DNA of 6,236 bases from Methanosarcinales archaeon (GTDB taxonomy: Archaea > Halobacteriota > Methanosarcinia > Methanosarcinales > Methanocomedenaceae): the NCBI GenBank assembly GCA_013330355.1, contig DUIM01000007.1, forward strand, positions 1 through 6,236, given 5' to 3'. Shown here piece by piece: positions 1 through 5,611 of this stretch. Position 1 is the first letter of the stretch, and each line of letters starts with the position of its first letter. The position numbers and the translations under genes were made by a program. A model generated the notes under the pieces. That model did not search any database, was not told where the DNA came from, and saw only the letters and a program-made list of their open reading frames with translations.

Positions 1-46
1 TACTCAAGAAAATCCGACTGAAGGGAGGATTTACATATTTCATGGG

Positions 47-56
47 TAATATTTAA
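47..56 (+). promoter_or_regulatory. Possible TATA element for the tRNA-Arg gene
   Basis: TAATATTTAA is the most TATA-like string upstream of the tRNA. Its centre lies about 44 bp before the mature 5' end, so with the usual archaeal spacing of about 25 bp it would give a 5' leader of 15-20 nt to be removed by RNase P. The match to the archaeal consensus is modest, and TTTACATATTT at 30-40 is an alternative. The assignment is inferred from position only. Confidence 0.25.
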
Positions 57-95
57 CACACAATAACCAGTTTAGAGTAAGTCTACAATCATCAA

Positions 96-170
96 GGGCG
101 CGTGGCCAAGCCTGGATATGGCAGCAGCCTCCTAAGCTGAAGATCGGGGGTTCAAATCCCTCTGCGCCCG
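96..170 (+). tRNA. tRNA-Arg (anticodon CCU)
   Basis: A complete 75-nt cloverleaf can be folded by eye. The acceptor stem is 96-102 with 163-169, ending in a G-U pair. The D stem is 105-108 with 119-122. The anticodon arm is 124-128 with 136-140, around a 7-nt loop CTCCTAA that places anticodon CCT at 131-133 after the invariant T130. The variable loop is 141-145, and the T arm is 146-150 with 158-162 around TTCAAAT. The discriminator is G170 and no CCA is encoded, as is usual in archaea. The outermost anticodon-stem pair (G124 and A140, positions 27 and 43) is a G-A mismatch. No intron is visible. This tRNA reads AGG, a codon used often in the window's genes, including the terminal ORF and the transporter. 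Confidence 0.96.
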
Positions 171-184
171 TTTATTCTTTATTT
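171..184 (+). terminator. T-rich archaeal terminator after the tRNA
   Basis: A T-rich stretch (TTTATTCTTTATTT) begins directly after the discriminator base. Archaeal RNA polymerase can terminate on such tracts without a hairpin, and their presence right behind a tRNA is typical. The call rests on composition and position only. Confidence 0.45.
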
Positions 185-374
185 CCACTTCACTTTCATA
201 AATTGACCACATGTTATATATACCATCAATAATAATGATAAAATGTGAATACTTGCATCACCCCTCAAGATAGTTATCCAATATACCTACCAGATTTCAT
301 GTCATGTCCATTAACTATCCCTCAATACAAATTTTCTTGCAGGTATTCATCCCCTATTTTCCAGTTGTAGAAAA
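185..374. other. Non-coding spacer with a spaced 8-bp inverted repeat
   Basis: This AT-rich spacer separates the tRNA terminator from the HAD gene. I found no credible ORF with a start and ribosome binding site on either strand. It contains a perfect 8-bp inverted repeat, GATAGTTA at 269-276 and TAACTATC at 312-319, 35 nt apart. CCCTCAA also occurs twice, at 262-268 and 319-325. TAGTTAT from the first arm recurs at 376-382, inside the candidate promoter of the HAD gene. These may be regulator half-sites or chance in AT-rich DNA. Confidence 0.4.
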
Positions 375-384
375 TTAGTTATAG
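375..384 (+). promoter_or_regulatory. Candidate TATA box for the HAD gene (possibly leaderless)
   Basis: TTAGTTATAG, preceded by the A-rich run GAAAA, lies with its centre about 27 bp upstream of the ATG at 407. At normal archaeal spacing, transcription would begin at or within a few bases of the start codon. That agrees with the absence of any Shine-Dalgarno sequence before the ATG. The TATA match is imperfect. Confidence 0.35.
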
Positions 385-406
385 GACTAAATGGTCTTTC
401 ACTGCA

Positions 407-1216
407 ATGGATGGAAGTATTGCTGTGGTATTTGACAGTGCAGGTACATTACTGCACATGTACAGGGTGGCAAAAGATACGGTCAAAGGTGAATACTTCG
501 ATGAGATTACCACAACTGACCTGGTAAGCAAAAAACCAAACTGCGGATTAGTGATCATCCATACTGGCCCTGATAAGATCATGAGCAGCCAGCCCGCAAA
601 ACGAATCTACGAATTCCTGACTGACAATAAAATCAGTATCGACATTAGCTGTTCAAGCACCCCCATCACTCTGGATGACGTATTACAATGTATAAAGAAC
701 GATACCCAAACCAGCATGCAGGACATCCATGATGTTGTAAATGCCATCAAGTTAAAATGCCCTGATATTTTTTACCTGGGCATAGGATTTGTCGTTGATA
801 TTGAATCCCAGGGCATAGTATATACTATTAGCACAGGTGGCAGGCCATTTACTAATACACAGGCTGTACTTAATACCTTACAAAGTATGGAGATTGATAC
901 ATATATTGCTTCAGGTGACAGCATGCGTAACCTGGAGAACCTTGCCAGGTTGGTCGAAATACCTCTGGAGCGTGTCTATGATGTGGCCACGACGCAGAAG
1001 AAGGAATGGGTGATCAAATCTCTTAAAAAGCAGTATGATAAAGTGGTCATGGTGGGTGACGGAATCAACGACATACTGGCACTTAGAGCTTCAGACCTGG
1101 GTGTTCTATCTATCCAGCAGACAGGTACGTGCATAGAAAAGCTTTCTTTAGAGGCCGATATCATCATCACTGATATCAAGCAGATCGTCAAAATAATAAA
1201 AGAAATGAAACAATAA
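407..1216 (+). CDS. Soluble P-type-ATPase-like HAD hydrolase
   Basis: This is a 269-residue soluble protein of the haloacid dehalogenase superfamily, closest in appearance to the archaeal 'soluble P-type ATPase' group. Motif I is at residues 8-15 (VFDSAGTL), with D10 as the expected phosphorylated nucleophile. Motif II is ASGDS at 168-172. A Lys-rich stretch at 198-208 can supply the motif III lysine. Motif IV is GDGIND at 217-222, with D218 and D222 positioned to bind Mg2+. Residues 20-150 would form a cap or insertion. No membrane segment is visible, so it is not a cation pump. Motif I has Ala at nucleophile+2, where phosphatases carry an acid/base Asp and P-type ATPases carry Thr (DKTGT). 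Efficient phosphatase activity is therefore uncertain. The substrate is unknown. The ATG at 407 was chosen because motif I begins a few residues later and no good upstream in-frame start exists. No Shine-Dalgarno is present. The gene ends 2 bp from the convergent aIF6 gene. Confidence 0.85.
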   Translation: MDGSIAVVFDSAGTLLHMYRVAKDTVKGEYFDEITTTDLVSKKPNCGLVIIHTGPDKIMSSQPAKRIYEFLTDNKISIDISCSSTPITLDDVLQCIKNDTQTSMQDIHDVVNAIKLKCPDIFYLGIGFVVDIESQGIVYTISTGGRPFTNTQAVLNTLQSMEIDTYIASGDSMRNLENLARLVEIPLERVYDVATTQKKEWVIKSLKKQYDKVVMVGDGINDILALRASDLGVLSIQQTGTCIEKLSLEADIIITDIKQIVKIIKEMKQ

Positions 1217-1218
1217 TA

Positions 1219-1878
1219 TCAGAGATATCCCAGTGCATCCTCAATGCGCCCCATCTCATGCCCTGTGGTTTCCCTGCCTACGACATATCCTTTTGAATTG
1301 GCCAGCAGTCCCGACCCAACCAGCGATGAACCCATATTCACTGTACCGATATCCACATGAATAGAAAATATCTCATCCAGCCTGTCCAATTCGAATTTGC
1401 TTGCCCTGGGATGTACGAGTACTCCTTTATTTGTAACAGTAGCTGCCATCCCAACAGTCTTGAGCCCGCCGATGGTGCCCCTGTATACTTCCACGTCCAG
1501 GAATTCACTTATTTCTTCAACAGCCCGGTCTGGCATATTAGGATTTACAAGGGCTGCAGTATCATTTACAAGTATATTATTACCTGCTGCCGTTAGAATA
1601 CCCTCCAGCCTTTTAATGCGTACATATTTCCCGATCTCCTCAAGTTCAGCATCATTTATTCTTTCAGATACCAGGTGCCCGTTACTATTCCCACAACACA
1701 GGCTGCCTATAATGCTGCTCCCATCCACAGATGTGGGAACCACATCCACATCCAGGGCATCCCCTATTACCTGTTTGAACTGCCTGTCTGCTTCCCTTGG
1801 TAGTAAAACAAAATCCTCGGTGCATATTGCATATACACCAAGAACCGAATTGCCTCTAAAGTTGGTATAGTTAGTCAT
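1219..1878 (-). CDS. eif6: Translation initiation factor 6 (aIF6)
   Basis: This 219-residue protein matches the full length of archaeal/eukaryotic IF6, which binds the large ribosomal subunit at the intersubunit face (near L14/L24e and the sarcin-ricin loop) and blocks premature joining with the small subunit. The pentein fold, five alpha/beta repeats, shows as recurring blocks: residues 9-28 (GNSVLGVYAICTEDFVLLP), 53-71 (DGSSIIGSLCCGNSNGHLV), 98-114 (AGNNILVNDTAALVNPN), 142-158 (VGMAATVTNKGVLVHP) and 187-202. It is the last gene of the minus-strand translation operon, 50 nt after rpl31e. The spacer holds two T-tracts and only a weak TGAT element before the ATG at 1878, so its translation signal is poorer than that of its operon partners. 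In many euryarchaea aIF6 is followed by LX/L18a, prefoldin alpha and ftsY. Here a convergent HAD gene follows directly. Confidence 0.97.
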   Translation of the reverse strand: MTNYTNFRGNSVLGVYAICTEDFVLLPREADRQFKQVIGDALDVDVVPTSVDGSSIIGSLCCGNSNGHLVSERINDAELEEIGKYVRIKRLEGILTAAGNNILVNDTAALVNPNMPDRAVEEISEFLDVEVYRGTIGGLKTVGMAATVTNKGVLVHPRASKFELDRLDEIFSIHVDIGTVNMGSSLVGSGLLANSKGYVVGRETTGHEMGRIEDALGYL

Positions 1879-1883
1879 TTATC

Positions 1884-1915
1884 AAAAAAAATGAAGTGGT
1901 TAAATCCTAAAAAAA
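1884..1915 (-). terminator. Double T-tract between rpl31e and aIF6 genes
   Basis: Read on the minus strand, the 50-nt spacer contains seven consecutive T (1915-1909) and then eight consecutive T (1891-1884), just before the aIF6 start. Archaeal RNA polymerase pauses or terminates on such runs without a stem-loop. The spacer could therefore partly terminate the ribosomal-protein transcript and lower aIF6 output. No clear TATA box restarts transcription here. The call is inferred from composition and has not been demonstrated. Confidence 0.3.
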
Positions 1916-1928
1916 GACTTTGTCAATG

Positions 1929-2198
1929 TCACTCGGCTGCCAGTTCTGCTTCCACAACCCCATCTTCAAATTTCATGGCCTTGACCCTTATCCTCGATGG
2001 TGGTTTCTCTGATCCGCGATCCCATATTTTTTCACTGATCTCAGGATTCATCCTTATCAATTTCCTGTCAGTTTTTGTATGCCGCTCAAGGTACCTGAAA
2101 ACCTCACTCACTGCTTTCTTGCTGCGCTGCCACCGGGGCACATACTTTACTGCTCTGAGGGGGATTGTATAAACCTGTTCTTCACCTATATCTACCAT
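1929..2198 (-). CDS. rpl31e: Ribosomal protein L31e (eL31)
   Basis: This is a component of the large ribosomal subunit near the peptide exit tunnel, 89 residues from the chosen ATG and typical for archaea. It carries the family's characteristic segments: EEQVYTIPLR at residues 6-15, the basic YVPRWQRSKKAV at 19-30, RYLERHTK at 35-42, and IWDRGSEKPPSRIRVK at 58-73. The first in-frame start is a GTG at 2207, but that codon lies inside GGGTGA, which is a good ribosome binding site five bases before the ATG at 2198. The ATG is therefore preferred, and the longer form would add only three residues. The gene follows rpl39e by 12 bp and precedes aIF6 in the same direction, so it is surely co-transcribed with rpl39e. 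Confidence 0.97.
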   Translation of the reverse strand: MVDIGEEQVYTIPLRAVKYVPRWQRSKKAVSEVFRYLERHTKTDRKLIRMNPEISEKIWDRGSEKPPSRIRVKAMKFEDGVVEAELAAE

Positions 2199-2203
2199 GT
2201 TTT

Positions 2204-2209
2204 TCACCC
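2204..2209 (-). promoter_or_regulatory. Ribosome binding site that decides the rpl31e start
   Basis: On the minus strand, GGGTGA directly follows the rpl39e stop codon and lies 5 nt before the ATG at 2198. It complements the archaeal 16S 3' end (GGAGGTGATC type). Because it contains the upstream GTG at 2207-2205, that GTG is unlikely to be the initiator. Confidence 0.7.
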
Positions 2210-2210
2210 T

Positions 2211-2366
2211 TTATCCGATATTCAAACTGTTACGTCTCCAGTGTCTGCGTTTAGGATGGGTTACTACAGCCCTGTTAGTCTTGATTATGGCCCATGAAGG
2301 GACCCTATGATTTTGGTTATGGGCTTTAGCCAACCTTATTTTCTTACCTTTTGATTTTTTACTCAT
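2211..2366 (-). CDS. rpl39e: Ribosomal protein L39e (eL39)
   Basis: This 51-residue, strongly basic protein was read directly from the minus strand. It begins [18 protein letters not shown] and ends with [13 protein letters not shown]39e lies in the wall of the ribosomal exit tunnel, and archaeal members are about 50-51 residues. The family signatures are present: [10 protein letters not shown] at residues 6-15, [12 protein letters not shown] at 21-32, and the C-terminal block HPKRRHWRR at 37-45. The ATG at 2366 is preceded by AAGGTG at 8 nt, an acceptable ribosome binding site. The gene follows the PP-loop gene by 31 nt and precedes rpl31e by 12 nt. Its size makes it easy for gene finders to miss. 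Confidence 0.97.
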   Translation of the reverse strand: MSKKSKGKKIRLAKAHNQNHRVPSWAIIKTNRAVVTHPKRRHWRRNSLNIG

Positions 2367-2397
2367 ATTAGCTACACCTTCATTGATTATCTGGATA

Positions 2398-3003
2398 CTA
2401 TAAATGTTTCCTGTCTGTTACGCGTGATTGTATATGTCTGGGGAATAAACGCTCCACCATACTATCACCATCGTTATATTGTTTTCGTATTAAAGACCTG
2501 AGTTCTACTTCATAATCGGCCTTTTCTATCCTGTCACTTTCTCCCTGTACAACCTGTAGATGGGCGTTAGCCAAAACATCCACTGCAGACCGGCCGTAGC
2601 CTGAAAGCGGGCGGATATACTTGACATTGTACCTGTCTTCCAGGCTTCTTACCTGTGCGGGGGAAAGCATAGGCACCCTGTCATCCCGGCGTGTGCCGTC
2701 GGCCACGATAGTAGTGTCTGGTGTTGAACATACAGCTTCCAGTGCGCTCTGGTGAAGATAGTTGATTGCACGCCCCGGGAACCCGTCTTCAAGCAACATT
2801 GCAACAGCTTCTTCTATACGGGAAGGATGTAACATTATCACATTATGGGGGAATCCAAGCCTGGTTGCAGATTGACGTGCGAATTCATACGTGGGCACGA
2901 TACCGAAATTGATAGTTACCAGTTCCACTTCGAAAAATGGTTCCAGCAGGATCGCTGCAAGGGAACTGTCCTTGCCGCTACTGAACAACACACAGGCCTT
3001 CAT
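2398..3003 (-). CDS. PP-loop ATPase of unknown substrate (adenine nucleotide alpha hydrolase fold)
   Basis: This is a 201-residue cytosolic protein of the ATP-pyrophosphatase (PP-loop, HUP-like) superfamily, whose members adenylate a substrate, often in tRNA thiolation, nucleoside modification or amidation. The PP-loop is at residues 7-14 (FSSGKDSS) right after the first beta strand. Other conserved-looking blocks are [10 protein letters not shown] at 31-40, [10 protein letters not shown] at 51-60, [12 protein letters not shown] at 100-111, RPLSGYG at 131-137, and the acidic [16 protein letters not shown] at 154-169. There is no THUMP domain and no CxxC pair. Only C4 and C92 are present, so a cysteine-relay thiolase is not evident. 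The ATG overlaps the PDCD5 stop as ATGA without a clear Shine-Dalgarno of its own, implying translational coupling. Archaeal relatives sit in the same ribosomal-protein neighbourhood, which hints at a role in rRNA, tRNA or ribosomal-protein modification. The actual reaction is unknown. Confidence 0.88.
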   Translation of the reverse strand: MKACVLFSSGKDSSLAAILLEPFFEVELVTINFGIVPTYEFARQSATRLGFPHNVIMLHPSRIEEAVAMLLEDGFPGRAINYLHQSALEAVCSTPDTTIVADGTRRDDRVPMLSPAQVRSLEDRYNVKYIRPLSGYGRSAVDVLANAHLQVVQGESDRIEKADYEVELRSLIRKQYNDGDSMVERLFPRHIQSRVTDRKHL

Positions 3004-3350
3004 TTCCGGGTTATGCTCATTTCACGTTTTTTGGGTTGCAATTGAATCAGGAGATTTTTCAGTTTAGCATCATCTATCTTACCCTGCAGTCTGCCCGATT
3101 GTCCCAGACCCACAAGTTGTGACTCCACATTTTGCACAAGTTCAGGCTTTGTCATCCTTAATGTATTCAATCTCTCCCTGGCTTCAGGTGTCAGTATTGA
3201 GCGTAAGATGGCTTGTTTCTTCGCTTCCATCTCGGCATTGGCCTGTTCTTGCTGGGCGGCAGCCTGTGGATCTGGCATTTGAGCCTGTTGCTGTTGCCTT
3301 AATAATTCCATTTTCCGACGTCTGATAGCTTCCAGTTCATCTTCAGCCAT
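3000..3350 (-). CDS. PDCD5-family DNA-binding protein
   Basis: This 116-residue archaeal homologue of eukaryotic programmed cell death protein 5 (TFAR19) is a small compact helical bundle reported to bind nucleic acid. The N-terminal helix is highly charged ([19 protein letters not shown], residues 4-22). It is followed by a flexible Gln/Ala-rich linker (about 23-40), and then the core [20 protein letters not shown] at 42-61, [20 protein letters not shown] at 67-86, and the signature [14 protein letters not shown] at 91-104 with a basic tail. The ATG at 3350 is preceded by AGGAGGTT at 3356-3363, the strongest ribosome binding site in the operon along with that of rps19e. The gene lies 37 nt after rps19e, the usual archaeal partner, and overlaps the PP-loop gene by 4 nt. 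Its cellular job in archaea is not settled, and the location suggests a link to the ribosome. Confidence 0.95.
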   Translation of the reverse strand: MAEDELEAIRRRKMELLRQQQQAQMPDPQAAAQQEQANAEMEAKKQAILRSILTPEARERLNTLRMTKPELVQNVESQLVGLGQSGRLQGKIDDAKLKNLLIQLQPKKREMSITRK

Positions 3351-3387
3351 TACACAACCTCCTGAAAATAATTCTATTCGGAATTAA

Positions 3388-3837
3388 CTAATATTTTTCA
3401 ATACCAGGGTATTTCTCCAGCAATCCCGACTTAGCTTCATGTGCAATATTATCAAGTAAGGACTGACCCTTCGGAGTAACTACCCGGCCTTTCTTTACGG
3501 ATTTAACAAGACCCGCACTTTCAAGCTGAATAAGTGCTGCCCTTATAACAGAACCGCTGCCTTTTACGTGGTGTGGGGATGCTGAGCCCCTTCGCAACTT
3601 TCCGCCGTAAAAGCTCCTGAGCCTTGAAACACCACTGGGGCCATCAATATAAATCCGACGTACAATGGATGCACACCTGGTGTACCACCAGTCCTGGTCC
3701 ACTGGAGACAGTTCCTTATGGATACCGGTCTTAACCAGTGATCCCCAATCGGGAGCTTGTACGAAATTTTCATCTTTAAGTTTCTGTGCTACATTCTTAA
3801 TCAGTATATCTGCAGGAATATCATACACTGTTGTCAT
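3388..3837 (-). CDS. rps19e: Ribosomal protein S19e (eS19)
   Basis: This 149-residue small-subunit protein of the 30S head has no bacterial counterpart. The eukaryotic homologue is needed for 18S rRNA maturation, and a similar assembly role is likely here. Visible family features are the start TTVYDIPADILIKNVAQKL, then DQDWWYTRCASIVRRIYIDG at 47-66, GVSRLRSFYGGKLRRGSASP at 69-88, HVKGSGSVIRAALIQLESAGLV at 90-111, and the winged-helix end with RVVTPKGQSLLDNIA at 118-132. The ATG at 3837 follows GGAGGAT (3842-3848), a strong ribosome binding site. It is the first gene of the minus-strand translation operon, with a TATA-like promoter about 40 bp upstream. The length is normal for archaea. Confidence 0.98.
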   Translation of the reverse strand: MTTVYDIPADILIKNVAQKLKDENFVQAPDWGSLVKTGIHKELSPVDQDWWYTRCASIVRRIYIDGPSGVSRLRSFYGGKLRRGSASPHHVKGSGSVIRAALIQLESAGLVKSVKKGRVVTPKGQSLLDNIAHEAKSGLLEKYPGIEKY

Positions 3838-3870
3838 TATTATCCTCCATATTCATAAGATGATATTAGT

Positions 3871-3884
3871 AATTTTTTAAAAAT
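3871..3884 (-). promoter_or_regulatory. Candidate TATA promoter of the rps19e operon
   Basis: The minus strand reads ATTTTTAAAAAATT here. Its centre is about 40 bp upstream of the rps19e ATG, so the usual spacing of about 25 bp puts the start of transcription near 3852. That gives a short leader of about 15 nt, just enough to hold the GGAGGAT ribosome binding site. The string is AT-rich but not a perfect TTTAWATA consensus. It overlaps the edge of the 18-bp tandem repeat upstream. Confidence 0.5.
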
Positions 3885-3917
3885 CAAGATCATTATTGGA
3901 ATCAAGATTATTATAGG
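3882..3917. repeat. 18-bp tandem direct repeat upstream of the rps19e operon
   Basis: Two adjacent 18-bp units occur with no gap: 3882-3899 and 3900-3917. They share AATCAAGAT, then (C/T)ATTAT(T/A)GG, matching at 16 of 18 positions. With respect to rps19e the array lies at the BRE position and immediately upstream of the TATA element. An activator or repressor contacting one DNA face could use such a site, since 18 bp is close to two helical turns. A recent local duplication is the neutral alternative. Confidence 0.6.
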
Positions 3918-4110
3918 GACTTTCATTATGTAGATAAGGTTAATTAATCTATCGGCTAATATGGCCTTGGGACAAAATCATCAAATCTGCAACTCCATTG
4001 CTTTACAATCTTCCTCTTTTAGCTCAACTATTTTAATACTCTCTTTTCATCCTTCATTTGAATAATAATAATAGTGCCAGTTCCCCTCTAATCTGAAGTA
4101 GATACTACAA
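3918..4110. other. Divergent non-coding spacer between rps19e and the transporter gene
   Basis: This stretch holds no convincing gene. It includes an 8-bp palindrome TTAATTAA at 3940-3947 and a pyrimidine-rich stretch on the plus strand (about 4009-4058, many CTTT and TTC runs). The only ATG ORF on the plus strand, 3961-4065, is a 34-residue low-complexity reading without a ribosome binding site. The region most likely holds regulatory DNA upstream of both divergent promoters. Confidence 0.5.
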
Positions 4111-4120
4111 TTTAAATATA
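4111..4120 (+). promoter_or_regulatory. Strong archaeal TATA box for the DASS transporter
   Basis: TTTAAATATA is a near-ideal archaeal TATA box. Its centre is about 25-26 bp upstream of the GTG at 4141, so transcription should start at or next to the first base of the start codon. Together with the lack of any Shine-Dalgarno sequence in 4121-4140, this predicts a leaderless mRNA. Confidence 0.75.
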
Positions 4121-4140
4121 ATGGTTTTAATTACACAACT

Positions 4141-5550
4141 GTGAAGCAAGGTATAAGGCGAAGTTCAGGTCTTGTTCTCGGTCCGCTCTTTTTTATTCTG
4201 TTACTATTAACCAAACCTGAAAGCCTGTCCCCGGCCGCCACAGTTGTAGCAGGCGTTACGATCTGGATGGCAGTATGGTGGATAAGCGAGGCCGTCCCTA
4301 TTTCGGCCACAGCACTGCTGCCCATAGTTGTATTACCTGCATTCGGTGCCATGGAGGTAGGCGATGTAACAGCACAGTACGGACACCATATCGTATTCCT
4401 TATGTTAGGCGGCTTTTTCATTGCTATTGCCATGGAAAAGTGGGACCTGCATAAGCGTATTGCCCTGTTTGTTGTGCACCTCATAGGCATAGGGCCCAGG
4501 CGTATCATAGCAGGTTTCATGGTCGCCACCGCCTTTTTATCTGCCTGGATATCAAATACGTCCACTGCCATGGTCATGATGCCAATCGGAACAGCGGTGA
4601 TTGCCAGCATATCTGCAAAAAAATCAGACCCGGATTTCAATGTGGCACTGATGCTCTCTATTGCCTATGCAGCATCCATAGGCGGGATGGCAACACTGGT
4701 GGGTACGCCGCCAAACCTGATATTCGCAGGCATCTACCAGTCCATGTTCGGGGTACAGGTAAACTTCTTTGAATGGGCATACTTCGGGTTTCCCCTGGCG
4801 TTTGTCATGCTGGTCATCACCTGGTTCTATCTTACCCATATCGGTTACCGTATCCAAAAAGATGAGATGCCGGGCAGCGGGGAAGTCATAAAGGCTGAGA
4901 TTGCCAAGCAGGGTAAGATAACCAGGGAGGAGAAACATGTGCTTATGGTGTTTGCACTGGTGGCGGTCTTGTGGATGACCCGGGGGCTGTTGTGGGGCAA
5001 GTACATGCCACAGGTAACAGATGCCAGTATCGCTATTACCGGAGCGTTGCTGCTGTTTATAATACCTGCCAGGGAGGAGGCTTCATTGCTTTCATGGGAG
5101 GATACTGAAAAAGTTCCATGGGGTGTTGCACTCCTGATGGGTGGAGGGTTCGCTATTGCCAGGGGGTTTGCAGAAACGGGCCTGGCTGAATGGGTATCCC
5201 AGAGTTTTACGTTCCTTGTGGCTATGCCCGTATTACTGTTGATCCTGGCAACTGTTGTTATTACAAAGATATTCACAGAGATCACATCAAATACGGCCAC
5301 AGCCACTATCCTGATGCCAATTGCCGCATCCATTGCAATAACCCTGGGCATCTCCCCGTTCGGGATAATGGCTGCTGTGGCAATATCGTCATCCCTGGCG
5401 TTCATGATGCCGGTAGCCACTCCACCCAATGCCATTGTGTTCGGGTCGGGTTATGTTACCATACCCCAGATGGCCAGGGCCGGCTTGTGGTTAAATCTTG
5501 TTACTGTTGTGATCGTCTCAATGTTTGCGTTTTTTGTATTCTATATTTGA
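4141..5550 (+). CDS. DASS/SLC13-family sodium:anion symporter
   Basis: This 469-residue integral membrane protein belongs to the divalent anion:Na+ symporter family, which imports dicarboxylates such as succinate, malate or fumarate, or sulfate, together with Na+. It has roughly 11-12 hydrophobic segments. The two inverted halves each carry the family signatures: SNT at residues 138-140 and TPPN at 189-192 in the first half, SNT at 383-385 and TPPN at 427-430 in the second. These SNT motifs form the substrate and Na+ sites at re-entrant hairpin tips. A hydrophilic loop (about 237-264) separates the halves. The length is normal. The GTG start is supported by the TATA spacing and by the first membrane segment beginning about ten residues later. 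No closer ATG start is plausible. No metabolic gene for a matching anion lies beside it, so the substrate is undetermined, and I favour dicarboxylate only weakly over sulfate. Confidence 0.93.
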   Translation: MKQGIRRSSGLVLGPLFFILLLLTKPESLSPAATVVAGVTIWMAVWWISEAVPISATALLPIVVLPAFGAMEVGDVTAQYGHHIVFLMLGGFFIAIAMEKWDLHKRIALFVVHLIGIGPRRIIAGFMVATAFLSAWISNTSTAMVMMPIGTAVIASISAKKSDPDFNVALMLSIAYAASIGGMATLVGTPPNLIFAGIYQSMFGVQVNFFEWAYFGFPLAFVMLVITWFYLTHIGYRIQKDEMPGSGEVIKAEIAKQGKITREEKHVLMVFALVAVLWMTRGLLWGKYMPQVTDASIAITGALLLFIIPAREEASLLSWEDTEKVPWGVALLMGGGFAIARGFAETGLAEWVSQSFTFLVAMPVLLLILATVVITKIFTEITSNTATATILMPIAASIAITLGISPFGIMAAVAISSSLAFMMPVATPPNAIVFGSGYVTIPQMARAGLWLNLVTVVIVSMFAFFVFYI

Positions 5551-5611
5551 TTTGTATCAACAAAAGACCGACAGATGTTTTCCCCTGCCATACTACAATT
5601 TGACAAACTAT

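Noticed and set aside
1..56. Two forward frames are open from the left edge and end at 49 or 56, so either could be the tail of an upstream gene.
   Set aside because: Each gives fewer than 20 residues with nothing recognisable. GGGAGG at 23-28 precedes an ATG at 42, but that frame ends after four codons.
1397..1870. Long plus-strand ORF opposite aIF6.
   Set aside because: aIF6 on the minus strand is certain. The opposite frame is a Ser/Thr/Pro-rich antisense shadow with no family features.
2199..2207. GTG start for rpl31e giving a protein three residues longer.
   Set aside because: The GTG is part of the GGGTGA ribosome binding site serving the ATG at 2198.
3961..4065. 34-residue ATG ORF in the divergent spacer.
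   Set aside because: It is Ser/Leu-rich and low in complexity, has no ribosome binding site, and lies between two promoters. It is most likely chance.
4845..5435. 196-residue minus-strand ORF opposite the transporter.
   Set aside because: It is the antisense shadow of a clear DASS protein with both SNT and TPPN motif pairs. It has no ribosome binding site or family signature.
5547..5580. Possible transporter terminator: TTGAT-TTGT-ATCAA hairpin and a TTTT run.
   Set aside because: The stem has only five weak pairs and overlaps the stop codon, and the T-run is just four bases. This is too weak to call.
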